Under the pieces are notes generated by a model. The model worked only from the letters and a program-made list of their open reading frames with translations, did no database searches and was not told the origin of the DNA. The position numbers were made by a program, and so were the translations under genes. A stretch of 35,360 bases of DNA from an uncultured Eubacteriales bacterium (GTDB lineage Bacteria > Bacillota > Clostridia > Christensenellales > UBA1242): the NCBI GenBank assembly GCA_949067325.1, contig CARTDZ010000002.1:12735-48094 (forward strand), given 5' to 3'. This document shows positions 6,138-14,139 of this stretch, one piece after another; position 1 is the stretch's first letter; each line of letters opens with the position of its first letter.

Positions 6138-7571
6138 TTAAGAATTTTCTTCTATCACTTTCATTTTTTTGTTTTTTGAAATGAGTTGATATTGCTGTAT
6201 ATCTTCGCTGTCGCCAGCTTGTATTCTATACATATATATACTTTCGTCAGTTTCATAGTTGATCACTTCGCCCTTTTCATTAAGCTCTTCAGTTGGTATA
6301 TATTTTGAATAGAAATAAATATATCCATCAATATAAGCGTATTTGCCTGAAATGATATTGTCCATTGTCACAAGCGTTTGTTTTTTATACTCGCCACTTG
6401 TGTTTGGTTTGAAAGAAATTCTGCCAATTGAAGTTGAATTTGAAAAGTAAATATAGTTTCCATCTACGAAAAGAATATTTGAAAACTCACTTGAATCAAG
6501 CAAGCGAACGATACTGCCAGTGCGAGAGTTTTGGTACATAAGACTGCTGCTTCCTATAAAAACGTAACCATCAAACACAGGATCGTTTGCTGCAACATGG
6601 TAAACATTTGAGATTGATGTGTAAGCATAGAATTTGTCTGTTTCGCTGCCAATCACGCCGTCAAATGATTTCAGGTTTGTTTTGTAAACTTCATTGCCTG
6701 ACGTGCGATAGTTGTAAGAATAGAAAAGTTGATCGTCGACTTTAGCAATAAGGCTTGTTGAAGAGCCTGCACGTGTTTCAAGTTTTGTTGTCTGTTTGCT
6801 TGCAATGTCGAGGCTGAATACTTCAGTTGTGCTTTGGCCTTTTTCAGAAGCTTTTGCGTAAATGATATTTTTGTCAGCACTGTCTTTGTTTGTATCTACA
6901 ACTGCTGAAGTGACTTTTTGAGCAACAACTTCGCGACTGCCAAGGTTGTCGCCAATTTTCATCACGCTTATATCATACGTGTCTGTTCTATCAGCTTCAG
7001 TGCTGTCCGTTTTTGCATAAGTTACAATATAGGCATTGCCATCAGAGCCAACTGTTGTTTTGATAAATGATTGTGTGTCGTATTTGGTTGTGAAAAGTTC
7101 GCTCATGCCATCGCCGTTGAACTTAACTCTAAACATTGATACGCGTGAATAGTCGTTTTTGAGATCAGATGTCTTGTGAGTATTGGCAGAAGTAAAGTAA
7201 AGATAGTTTTGATAAGCAAACATATATTGATTGTCATAGCCTGCAAGCTTGTCATTTACCTTTTCAAGATTTCCTTGTGGGGCTCTGCCATCAGCTGTTA
7301 TTCCACTTGTAAGATTGAGACGACCAAGATAACCTTCGCTCGCAGCATTGTTATAATTGAAGCTGCTGTCAGACACTGAAGTGTAAGTGTTGCCATAATA
7401 AAGATAATCACCTATTTTCGCAGCACTACCACCAAAATATGTGACGTCTTCAAAGTAAATACTTTTTTTCGTTGCTGGGTCAATAACATCGCCCACCGTT
7501 GCACAGCCAGCAAGCACAAGAGGAAGAGCAAGCACAAGCCCGCAAACTTTTAAAATATTTTTTTTCTTCAT
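6138..7571 (-). CDS. DUF5050-like lipoprotein, probable beta-propeller
   Basis: A 477-residue secreted lipoprotein. The signal peptide MKKKNILKVCGLVLALPLVLAGC ends in a lipobox LAGC with Cys23 as the lipidation site. The mature part contains repeated strand motifs of the type 'GxYLYYGN', 'NYLYFTSAN', 'NYIYFSNS' and 'GYIYFYSKY', typical of DUF5050/propeller-like extracytoplasmic proteins of Clostridia. Function is unknown; a surface scaffold or sensor role is plausible. I chose the ATG at 7571, not the longer frame from 7589, because GGAG lies just upstream and the signal peptide then begins normally. It has its own promoter and a strong terminator, so it is probably a single-gene unit. Confidence 0.8.
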   Translation of the reverse strand: MKKKNILKVCGLVLALPLVLAGCATVGDVIDPATKKSIYFEDVTYFGGSAAKIGDYLYYGNTYTSVSDSSFNYNNAASEGYLGRLNLTSGITADGRAPQGNLEKVNDKLAGYDNQYMFAYQNYLYFTSANTHKTSDLKNDYSRVSMFRVKFNGDGMSELFTTKYDTQSFIKTTVGSDGNAYIVTYAKTDSTEADRTDTYDISVMKIGDNLGSREVVAQKVTSAVVDTNKDSADKNIIYAKASEKGQSTTEVFSLDIASKQTTKLETRAGSSTSLIAKVDDQLFYSYNYRTSGNEVYKTNLKSFDGVIGSETDKFYAYTSISNVYHVAANDPVFDGYVFIGSSSLMYQNSRTGSIVRLLDSSEFSNILFVDGNYIYFSNSTSIGRISFKPNTSGEYKKQTLVTMDNIISGKYAYIDGYIYFYSKYIPTEELNEKGEVINYETDESIYMYRIQAGDSEDIQQYQLISKNKKMKVIEENS

Positions 7572-7591
7572 AAAATCTCCAAGTAACATTA

Positions 7592-7620
7592 AGTTTACAA
7601 TAATTCTCGCCTTTTGTCAA
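7592..7620 (-). promoter_or_regulatory. Promoter of the lipoprotein gene
   Basis: On the minus strand TTGACA (7620-7615), a 17-bp spacer and TAAACT (7597-7592) predict a start near 7585. The leader would be about 14 nt with GGAG before the ATG at 7571. Confidence 0.6.
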
Positions 7621-7723
7621 TCATATTGACTTTTTTGTGCTATTTTATACTTTTAAAAAAGTTTTGTTTGTCAAAGGATTTTAAAAATGATTTTATACGA
7701 CAAGTTGTCAAGTTGCAAAAATT

Positions 7724-8431
7724 TTATTCACCTATTTGACAGATTTCAATAAGTTTGTTTTCCGTCATGTCACAGGAAGTGAGATGATAAACAATCTCAT
7801 CGCGAACTGTTGACAAAATCCCTTTCTTTTTTGCGTGAAGGTGGCCGTAAACAACAGCGTCTACATTATATGTCTTTATAAGTTCGGTGAAAGCACTGTC
7901 CTCGCGACGAAAGTTTGTTGGTGGATAATGCATCATGCAGATAAGTTTGTCACCTTCTTGCCTCAAAGCTTGAGCAGATTTCAAAGTAAGTTCTAGCCTG
8001 ATGACCTCACGATCAAAAATCTTTTGGTTTTCAGCTGAAAATGGTTGAACGCCGTCTGGCACAATCCAACCACGAGTGCCGCAAATTACAAGCCCGTCAA
8101 AACGCAAAGCGTCATTTTGAATAGCGTAAAAATTTTGAGGCAGTGCAGCTCGAACAGCAGAAATGCTTTTCCACCAGTAGTCATGGTTGCCACGAATAAT
8201 AATCTTTTTGCCAGCCAAAGTCGACAGTAGGTTGAAGTCAGCCAAAGAGTCTTCAAGCTGCATTGCCCACGAAAAGTCGCCTGCAAGCAAAACTATATCG
8301 TCATCACTCACCTTTGCCTTCCAATCAGCAAAAATCTTGTCAAGATAGTTGTCCCAAACTGGCCCAAAAATGTCCATAGGTTTTGGATTGTTTATTGAAA
8401 GATGAAGATCACTTATTGCAAAAACTTTCAT
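7724..8431 (-). CDS. Calcineurin-like metallophosphoesterase
   Basis: The 235-residue protein has the full metallophosphoesterase motif set: DLH (Asp8, His10), GD (Asp52), GNHD (Asn82, His83, Asp84), a His in 'MMHYPP' and GHLH near residue 197. These bind two metal ions and hydrolyse phosphoesters. The 'DYWW' after GNHD and 'KPMDIFGP' near residue 20 are typical of an uncharacterised Firmicutes subfamily; the substrate is unknown. Its ATG overlaps the yqeY stop by four bases (ATGA), so the two are translationally coupled. The protein is cytoplasmic and of normal length. Confidence 0.88.
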   Translation of the reverse strand: MKVFAISDLHLSINNPKPMDIFGPVWDNYLDKIFADWKAKVSDDDIVLLAGDFSWAMQLEDSLADFNLLSTLAGKKIIIRGNHDYWWKSISAVRAALPQNFYAIQNDALRFDGLVICGTRGWIVPDGVQPFSAENQKIFDREVIRLELTLKSAQALRQEGDKLICMMHYPPTNFRREDSAFTELIKTYNVDAVVYGHLHAKKKGILSTVRDEIVYHLTSCDMTENKLIEICQIGE

Positions 8432-8853
8432 TGCATACCCTTCAAAACTTCTTGAACTATTCTCATGTCACACTTGCCGTTGTAGTTAAGCTTGAAGTGC
8501 TTCATAACTGAAGGTATTGTTTTGTCATCAAGTGAATTTATCACAGCAGCAATTTCTTCACGCGACATCATTTTTGGCAAGAACTTTTCAATGATTTTTA
8601 TCTGACCTTCTATTTTTTCAGCTTCGATAGCATTTGAAACTTTGAGGTAGTTTTCCTTTTCTTCGTTGAGTTCTTTTATAGTCTTTTGCATGATGTTTGA
8701 AACGTCAGCGTCAGTCACTTCTTCGCCTTTTTCACGCTTTTTTATGCCCTCAAGCATAAACTTGTTGAGAAGTACGCTATAAATACCTCTTGCAACAACG
8801 TCTTTGTTTTTCATAGCTTCGATATTTGCTTTTTTGATTTCGTCAATTAACAT
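8428..8853 (-). CDS. yqeY: YqeY/GatB-like domain protein
   Basis: The 141-residue protein matches the YqeY family throughout: N-terminal 'MLIDEIKKANIEAMKNKD', 'RGIYSVLLNKF', 'EVTDADVSNIMQKTIKELNEE' and 'FLPKMMSREEIAAVI', ending in 'VMKHFKLNYNGKCDMRIVQEVLKG'. The family is related to the tRNA-binding tail of the GatB amidotransferase subunit and may bind tRNA; its precise role is unclear. I chose the ATG at 8853, preceded by AAAGGAG, rather than the upstream in-frame start. It is first in a two-gene unit with the metallophosphoesterase. Confidence 0.9.
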   Translation of the reverse strand: MLIDEIKKANIEAMKNKDVVARGIYSVLLNKFMLEGIKKREKGEEVTDADVSNIMQKTIKELNEEKENYLKVSNAIEAEKIEGQIKIIEKFLPKMMSREEIAAVINSLDDKTIPSVMKHFKLNYNGKCDMRIVQEVLKGMQ

Positions 8854-9001
8854 AGTTTTCTCCTTTAGCATAGTTTAATATATTTATAAAAATTTGTCCA
8901 ACAAAATCAAGGCTTTGTGTTGACAAAACAAAGAGATTAATTTATAATAAGCAAGCAAAATATCGAAATAAAAAAAAGAAAAGCTAAGTTTGCCAAAAAT
9001 A

Positions 9002-9030
9002 TTGACGTTTTGTCAAAATCATGATATAAA
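9002..9030 (+). promoter_or_regulatory. Promoter and inverted repeat of the duplicated-domain gene
   Basis: TTGACG (9002-9007), a 17-bp spacer and TATAAA (9025-9030) form the promoter. The -35 box is the left arm of an inverted repeat TTGAC-gtttt-GTCAA (9002-9016), a possible operator. Confidence 0.6.
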
Positions 9031-9053
9031 TTAAATATAGAAGAGGAGAAAAT

Positions 9054-9737
9054 ATGTTGCATTCTGTTAAAAATTTATATGTCGTAAAACTAGCAAAAGT
9101 TGTTGACATAAGGCGAGTGAGCGACAAAAGAGTTGTAAAAAAAGAAATAATTGGTTTTAAAATAGCCACCTTTTCGTTTGACACTGAAAAAGATCTTTCG
9201 TCTTGTGGCAATTTTACTTTGGTGAACTCAAATTTAACTCTCCCTGCCAACAATAATATTTTAAAGAAAGGTTGCTTTTATATTAATGAATACGCCCCTC
9301 TTTCAGCTTATTTTGATAAAAAGTTTGTCAGCTCAAAAGGCGTGAAAAAACTTGAAAATGTTTTGAATGGTTTTGCGAAAGATGACAACAATCTTATGTC
9401 AGTTGATCAGTTATACGTTGTAAATCTTCAAAAAACCACCAATGTAATGTTTGGTCACAATAGTAAAGACATTGTAGTCGTCTCTGAGGCTGAAGGCTAC
9501 AAACTCGCAAGAAAGGTTGGCACAGATTATATTTTAGTAAACAATAACAATACCGTTTCTGTTGGCTTTGAGTCTGTGACACGTAAAGGTGACTTATACA
9601 TTGAGGGCAATTGCACTCCTTTTTCGCATTTTTGCAACAAGGATTATGTCGGTTTTGTCGAGGCGATAAAGTTTGAGGAAGACTTAAACAAAATTGAAAA
9701 AATAGACATGGCAATAGAAGCAGAAAAATGCTTGTAA
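9054..9737 (+). CDS. Protein of unknown function with two tandem copies of one domain
   Basis: The 227-residue protein is an internal duplication. Residues about 1-105 and 118-215 share the frame 'LYVVxLxK ... IxxxGFKIA/EGYKLAR ... LVNxN ... KGxxYIxxxxxPxSxFxxKxxV ... xKxExxL'. The domain is rich in strands and short turns and has no signal peptide or membrane segment. I do not recognise the family. AGAGGAG sits five bases before the ATG, and the gene has its own promoter. It ends about 30 bp before the tRNA-Met promoter. The C-terminal residues are charged and helical. Confidence 0.75.
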   Translation: MLHSVKNLYVVKLAKVVDIRRVSDKRVVKKEIIGFKIATFSFDTEKDLSSCGNFTLVNSNLTLPANNNILKKGCFYINEYAPLSAYFDKKFVSSKGVKKLENVLNGFAKDDNNLMSVDQLYVVNLQKTTNVMFGHNSKDIVVVSEAEGYKLARKVGTDYILVNNNNTVSVGFESVTRKGDLYIEGNCTPFSHFCNKDYVGFVEAIKFEEDLNKIEKIDMAIEAEKCL

Positions 9738-9765
9738 AAATAACTAAAAAAAGATTAAAATTTTA

Positions 9766-9794
9766 TTGACTTTTTTTTGACCATGGTATATAAT
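9766..9794 (+). promoter_or_regulatory. Promoter of tRNA-Met
   Basis: TTGACT (9766-9771), a 17-bp spacer and TATAAT (9789-9794) lie about 37 bp before the tRNA. Confidence 0.8.
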
Positions 9795-9801
9795 TACAAA
9801 C

Positions 9802-9820
9802 GAACCTTCAAAAAAGGTTC
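9802..9820 (+). other. Leader hairpin before tRNA-Met
   Basis: GAACCTT (9802-9808) and AAGGTTC (9814-9820) are perfect inverted arms around a 5-nt loop. They lie at the very start of the predicted tRNA precursor and may guide 5' processing or protect the 5' end. Confidence 0.45.
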
Positions 9821-9831
9821 AATCCCTCTTT

Positions 9832-9908
9832 GGCAGCATAGCTCAGCTGGCTAGAGCGCATGATTCATACTCATGAGGTCACTGGTTCGATCCCAGTTGC
9901 TGCTACCA
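9832..9908 (+). tRNA. tRNA-Met (anticodon CAT), elongator type
   Basis: A full cloverleaf is visible. Acceptor GGCAGCA pairs with TGCTGCT (first pair G-U). The D arm is GCTC/GAGC. The anticodon stem CATGA/TCATG encloses TTCATAC, and the T arm is ACTGG/CCAGT with TTCGATC. CCA is encoded. A paired first base and close similarity to the Bacillus elongator tRNA-Met argue against initiator or the Ile-CAT type. Confidence 0.93.
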
Positions 9909-9924
9909 AAACTTAAAAACAAAG

Positions 9925-9948
9925 ACGCGACAATGGTTCGCGTTTTTT
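9925..9948 (+). terminator. Terminator after tRNA-Met
   Basis: ACGCGA (9925-9930) pairs with TCGCGT (9938-9943) and is followed by six T, about 17 bp after the tRNA 3' end. Confidence 0.8.
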
Positions 9949-10047
9949 ATTATATTTGTACAAAATAGTTATATTTTTATGCATTTTTGAGCAAAACAAT
10001 TGATTTTTCGACGCTTTTCGTTTAATATATAAAAAAGAAGTCTACCA

Positions 10048-10692
10048 ATGAAGAAAAACAAGTTGTTCATATCTTTAATTTGCGTTTTTTTGGCTTTAAG
10101 CGTAGCTTTGCTGCTGGTTATTTTTTTGCTGCCACCCAAAAAGAACGACGAATTTAAATTAAGCATAACTTGTCAAAACGTGTCGGTTGGCGTAAATGAA
10201 ATTTCACCAATAGTCTATACTGTAAATTCGCCTTTAGCCAAAGTAACATTTTATATTGAAGATAGCAATATCGCCGACATTGAAAATGGATTTGTTCGCG
10301 GTTATTCTGAAGGTGAAACCACTATCAAGGCTGTAGCGAAATTGAATGACGATGTTGTTTCAGCGTCAGCAAAAGTCGTTGTTGAGGGCAGCAAAATGAA
10401 CTTTCATTTGATAGCCACCCAGTCGTGCGTAAGTGATGGGTTGACTTTGACCTATTCATCTCCTGCGACTTTTGGGTTTGAAGTTTTTGACAATGATGGC
10501 GAGCAGGTTTTAGATCCAAATTATACCATCTCATCTTCAGAGGGTATCAAATATAACCTAAAATTATCAAGCATCATATTGACCTCGACCTGCGACGGAT
10601 ACATTTCTTTCAATTTTTATGAGATAAATTTTTCTGTAACAATAAGACTTGTTTATATGCAAGACTTGCAAAATGGTAACTTTAACCTTTAA
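10048..10692 (+). CDS. Membrane-anchored Ig-like (BIG2-type) domain protein
   Basis: The 214-residue protein has one N-terminal membrane helix or signal anchor (residues about 7-28), then an extracytoplasmic region. Residues about 50-112 have the BIG2 pattern: 'VYTVNSPLAKVTFYIEDSNIADIENGFVRGYSEGETTIKAVAKL...SASAKVVV'. A second, strand-rich and less clear domain follows. Such folds usually mediate adhesion or act as spacers at the cell surface. There is no sortase motif. Only a weak AAAGAAG lies before the ATG, and the promoter is not clear. It converges with the pfl operon, sharing the hairpin at 10787-10815. Confidence 0.7.
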   Translation: MKKNKLFISLICVFLALSVALLLVIFLLPPKKNDEFKLSITCQNVSVGVNEISPIVYTVNSPLAKVTFYIEDSNIADIENGFVRGYSEGETTIKAVAKLNDDVVSASAKVVVEGSKMNFHLIATQSCVSDGLTLTYSSPATFGFEVFDNDGEQVLDPNYTISSSEGIKYNLKLSSIILTSTCDGYISFNFYEINFSVTIRLVYMQDLQNGNFNL

Positions 10693-10786
10693 GAGAGGCA
10701 TCTTCTTAATTGAAATAAAAATATCAATGCAAAATTATTTTGCCGCTTTTTATAATGAGTTGCAGCTTCACACTTTGACAAACTAA

Positions 10787-10815
10787 AAAACAGCAAGATT
10801 TTCGTTTGCTGTTTT
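10787..10815. terminator. Terminator between the Ig-like gene and pflA
   Basis: AAAACAGCAA (10787-10796) pairs with TTGCTGTTTT (10806-10815). It has A/T runs on both sides, so it can act in both directions. The pflA stop codon lies at its edge. Confidence 0.75.
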
Positions 10816-11521
10816 ATTTTTTCAAAATCCGCTCAAGCTTTTTGCATTTTGCTTCGTCCATTTCTGGCGTTCCTTCAAGCCGATACTTCAACTTAAGCTC
10901 ATTATATTTATGCTTGCCTATTGTCTTATAAGGCAAAAGTTCAATTTTTTCTATATTTTTTAGCTTTGATACAAATTGTTGTAGTTTTAAGATGTGCTTT
11001 TCATCATCATTAATATTTGGCACAATGACCTGCCTAAGCCACATTTTTTTGTTAAGCTTTTGACAGTCTGACAAAAATTTCAAATACGTTGAGTTGTCAA
11101 GACCAACAAGATCAAGATATTCTTCATCTTCCACCGCCTTGATGTCAAGTATTACAAGATCGACATATTGTAGTATTTCTTGATATTCGCCAAGACCTAC
11201 GCCAGCAGTGTCAAGACAGGTGTGGATACCCGCCGCCTTGCAAAGCTTCAAAGTTTCCAACAAAAACTGTGGCTGCAAGAGTGGCTCGCCGCCAGAAAAG
11301 GTTACGCCGCCGTCAGAACCAAAATAGCTCTTATATTTTTTTATTTTTTCTAGCAGCTCTTGCGGTGTAAGTTGAAGGCTTCCTTTGCCGATATTCCAAG
11401 TTTCAGGGTTGTGGCAATATTTGCAGCGAAGGCGACAACCTTGCATAAACACAACAAATCTTATTCCTGGCCCGTCAACCAGCCCCATTGTTTCAATGCT
11501 TGAAATGTTGCCTTTGATCAT
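10814..11521 (-). CDS. pflA: Pyruvate formate-lyase activating enzyme
   Basis: A 235-residue radical SAM enzyme with the cluster motif CRLRCKYC (Cys29, Cys33, Cys36), preceded by the family marks 'ETMGLVDGPGIRFVVFMQGC'. The SAM-binding 'FSGGEPLLQ' follows near residue 76. It abstracts a hydrogen from the glycyl-radical Gly of PflB, activating it under anaerobic conditions. It lies 26 bp downstream of pflB on the same strand, with GGAGAC before its ATG, so the two form one operon. Length and motifs are standard. Confidence 0.95.
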   Translation of the reverse strand: MIKGNISSIETMGLVDGPGIRFVVFMQGCRLRCKYCHNPETWNIGKGSLQLTPQELLEKIKKYKSYFGSDGGVTFSGGEPLLQPQFLLETLKLCKAAGIHTCLDTAGVGLGEYQEILQYVDLVILDIKAVEDEEYLDLVGLDNSTYLKFLSDCQKLNKKMWLRQVIVPNINDDEKHILKLQQFVSKLKNIEKIELLPYKTIGKHKYNELKLKYRLEGTPEMDEAKCKKLERILKK

Positions 11522-11547
11522 TGATGTCTCCTATATCGCTATCGTTT

Positions 11548-13803
11548 TTAGCCAATTTTTTCGTGGAAAGTTCTTGAAATAACTTCCTCTTGATGAGCGC
11601 GGCTGAGTTTGTTGAAGTTTACCGCATAGCCAGACACCCTTATCGTAAGGTTTGGATATTTTTCAGGATTGTTCATTGCGTCGATAAGTTTTTCACGATT
11701 AAGCACATTGACATTTATATGTTGAGCGCCTTGAGTAAAATATCCATCTATGATTGAGACAAGATTTTTTATTCTGCCCTTTTCATCTTTGCCAAGCGCT
11801 TGAGGCACAATCGAGAAGGTGTTTGAAACACCATCTTCACAGCAGTTGCAGTAAGGTATTTTTGCAACAGAGTTGAGTGAAGCAAGTGCGCCAGAGCAAT
11901 CTCTACCATGCATAGGGTTTGCCCCTGGCGCAAATGGTGTGCCTGCCTTTCTTCCGTCAGGCGTGTTTCCTGTCTTTTTGCCGTACATAACGTTTGAAGT
12001 GATAGTGAGCGCAGAAAGTGTATGTTTAGCCCCGCGATAAAGTTTGTTTTTGCGAAGGCTTGCAATGAAGTGCTGCACGATTTCGACTGCTATTTGGTCA
12101 ACTCTATCATCATCATTGCCGTATTTTGGATAGTCGCCTTCTATTTTGAAGTCAACAGCAATGCCGTTTTCATTGCGGATAGGGCTGACTTTCGCATACT
12201 TAATAGCAGATAGCGAATCTGTTGCAACAGAAAGACCAGCCATACCAAAAGCCATAAGTCTTTCAACGTTTGTGTCGTGAAGAGACATTTGTCCTGCTTC
12301 GTAGGCGTACTTGTCGTGCATATAGTGAATGATGTTCATTGCGTCAACATAAGTTTTGGCAACTTTGTCAAGAGTGGCAAAGTAAGATTTTTTAACCTTT
12401 TCATAATCCAGCACCTTGCCTGACATTTTTGCAACGCCTTTGACAACAAGCTTGCCGCTTTTTTCATCATGTCCTTCATTGATTGAATAAAGAAGAGATT
12501 TTGCAAGGTTGCAACGTGCACCAAAGAATTGCATTTGTTTGCCAACCTTCATAGCAGAAACGCAGCAGGCAATCGCATAATCATTGCCATACATTGGTCT
12601 CATAACATCATCACTTTCATATTGAATAGAATCAGTGAGGATTGAAATCTTGGCACAAAATTGTTTAAACTTTTCTGGAAGTTTTGTAGACCAAAGCACA
12701 GTAAGGTTTGGCTCAGGTGATGAGTCAAGATTGATAAGAGTGTGCAAAATTCTGAAAGAGTTTTTGGTTACAAGGCTTTTTTTGTCGTCAGCCATGCCGC
12801 CAATGCTTTCAGTAACCCAAGTTGGATCGCCAGCAAAAATTTCATCATAGTCAGGCGTTCTGAGATGACGCACAAGACGAAGTTTTATCACAAATTGATC
12901 TATAAGCTCTTGAGCTGCCGCTTCAGTTATAACACCCGCTTTCAAATCTCTATCAATATAAATGTCAAGAAAAGTTGAAGTTCTGCCCAAGCTCATTGCC
13001 GCACCATTGTTTTCTTTTACTGATGCCAAATATCCAAAGTATAGCCACTGTACGGCTTCTTTTGCATTTTTTGCAGGTTTTGAAATGTCAAAGCCATATC
13101 TTTTTGCCATTTCTTTGATTTGGCCAAGTGCTTTTATCTGCTCAGAAAGCTCTTCTCTGTGACGTATGCCTTCTTCTGTTGATACGTCAAGCACGCTTGG
13201 AAGAAGCATATCAGCCTTCTTCTCTTCTATAAGCCTGTCTATACCATAAAGCGCAACGCGGCGATAATCTCCAATTATTCTTCCACGACCATAGGCGTCT
13301 GGAAGACCTGTCAAAAGCCCTGCTGAACGTGCTGCACGTATGTCTGGCGTGTAAGCATCAAAAACACCATCATTGTGTGTTTTTCTTGTGCCTGAAGTGA
13401 AGATAGCTTCAAGTTTTTTGTCCATATGCTTTCCATAAGCTGCGAGTGCTTGCTTAGCTGTTCTTATTCCGCCAAAAGGGTTGACAATTCGCTTGAGAGG
13501 TTTGTCTGTTTGAAGACCAACAACAACCTCATTCTTTTTGTCAATATATCCAGCTTTAAAAGTGTTGATGCCTGATACTACCTTAAGCTCAACATCTAAA
13601 AGACCTTTTTTACGCTCCAAAGCCAAAAGTTTTTCACACTTTGCCCAAACCTTTTTTGTCTTTTCAGAAGCAGGCGCTAAAAACTCGTCGCCGCCTTTGT
13701 ATTCTGTATAGTTTGAAAGTATAAAGTCATTGACATCAATTGACTTTTGCCACTTTTCACCCTTAAAATTTTTCCATGCTTCGATTGCAATTTTTTCTTC
13801 CAT
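11548..13803 (-). CDS. pflB: Formate C-acetyltransferase (pyruvate formate-lyase)
   Basis: The 751-residue enzyme converts pyruvate and CoA to acetyl-CoA and formate in anaerobic fermentation. The catalytic cysteine pair is Cys413-Cys414 in 'DYAIACCVSAMK' (codons at 12567-12562). The glycyl radical site is Gly725 in 'IRVSGYAVNF', near the C-terminus as expected. 'RRVALYGIDRLIEEKKAD' and 'FGARCNLAKSLLYSINEG' are also typical. AAGGAG lies before the ATG. The promoter at 13842-13871 and the downstream pflA complete the operon. Confidence 0.97.
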   Translation of the reverse strand: MEEKIAIEAWKNFKGEKWQKSIDVNDFILSNYTEYKGGDEFLAPASEKTKKVWAKCEKLLALERKKGLLDVELKVVSGINTFKAGYIDKKNEVVVGLQTDKPLKRIVNPFGGIRTAKQALAAYGKHMDKKLEAIFTSGTRKTHNDGVFDAYTPDIRAARSAGLLTGLPDAYGRGRIIGDYRRVALYGIDRLIEEKKADMLLPSVLDVSTEEGIRHREELSEQIKALGQIKEMAKRYGFDISKPAKNAKEAVQWLYFGYLASVKENNGAAMSLGRTSTFLDIYIDRDLKAGVITEAAAQELIDQFVIKLRLVRHLRTPDYDEIFAGDPTWVTESIGGMADDKKSLVTKNSFRILHTLINLDSSPEPNLTVLWSTKLPEKFKQFCAKISILTDSIQYESDDVMRPMYGNDYAIACCVSAMKVGKQMQFFGARCNLAKSLLYSINEGHDEKSGKLVVKGVAKMSGKVLDYEKVKKSYFATLDKVAKTYVDAMNIIHYMHDKYAYEAGQMSLHDTNVERLMAFGMAGLSVATDSLSAIKYAKVSPIRNENGIAVDFKIEGDYPKYGNDDDRVDQIAVEIVQHFIASLRKNKLYRGAKHTLSALTITSNVMYGKKTGNTPDGRKAGTPFAPGANPMHGRDCSGALASLNSVAKIPYCNCCEDGVSNTFSIVPQALGKDEKGRIKNLVSIIDGYFTQGAQHINVNVLNREKLIDAMNNPEKYPNLTIRVSGYAVNFNKLSRAHQEEVISRTFHEKIG

Positions 13804-13841
13804 TTTGTTCTCTTTTCTCCTTTTCTTTTTTAGCCAAAATG

Positions 13842-13871
13842 ATTATATCATAATTGCCATTCCATAACCAA
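13842..13871 (-). promoter_or_regulatory. Promoter of the pfl operon
   Basis: On the minus strand TTGGTT (13871-13866), an 18-bp spacer and TATAAT (13847-13842). The -10 sits inside a small inverted repeat ATGAT-tat-ATCAT, which might be an operator. Confidence 0.5.
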
Positions 13872-13937
13872 ATAAAACACAATCAAAAAAATATTTTGTT
13901 CATGAAAACTTTAAACTCTTCTTCAGAATTTTCGTAA

Positions 13938-13965
13938 TTGCTTATTGGCCCCCACCCGTTATAAT
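13938..13965 (+). promoter_or_regulatory. Promoter of a small frameshifted ORF
   Basis: TTGCTT (13938-13943), a 16-bp spacer and TATAAT (13960-13965) face away from the pfl operon toward the small ORF and its terminator. Confidence 0.55.
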
Positions 13966-13984
13966 TAAATTTAAGAAAAACCTA

Positions 13985-14108
13985 ATGAAAAAAATCTAAT
14001 AATAGTAATGAGGCCCTTCCTGAAAGCTTACAAAATGCAATCAATGCTTTTTGTAATTTGTTAAGTGAAAAAGAGCTAGACAAACAAGAAGACATAGAAC
14101 AAGAATAA
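13985..14108 (+). pseudogene. Small ORF interrupted at an A7 run
   Basis: From the ATG at 13985 the frame ends after four codons. Removing one A from the run at 13988-13994 opens a 40-residue frame to the TAA at 14108 ('MKKSNNSNEALPESLQNAIN...', ending acidic EDIEQE). A promoter precedes it and a terminator follows at once, so the unit looks genuine. The shift may be decay, slippage-based expression or a sequence error. No ribosome site is seen. I recognise no family. Confidence 0.5.
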
Positions 14109-14139
14109 AAAGAAAGGATAACACTATCCTTTCTTTTTT
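14107..14139. terminator. Bidirectional terminator
   Basis: GAAAGGATA (14112-14120) pairs with TATCCTTTC (14125-14133) around ACAC, flanked by A5 and T6. It serves the small plus-strand ORF and the acidic secreted protein gene. Confidence 0.85.

Noticed and set aside
9832..9908. tRNA-Ile with a modified CAT anticodon, or initiator tRNA
   Set aside because: The sequence is close to the elongator tRNA-Met of Bacillus, and the first acceptor pair is G-U, unlike initiator tRNAs.
10048..10692. Leaderless start for the Ig-like gene
   Set aside because: The best -10 (TAATAT 10023-10028) is 19 nt from the ATG and weak, so the pattern does not fit the leaderless group.
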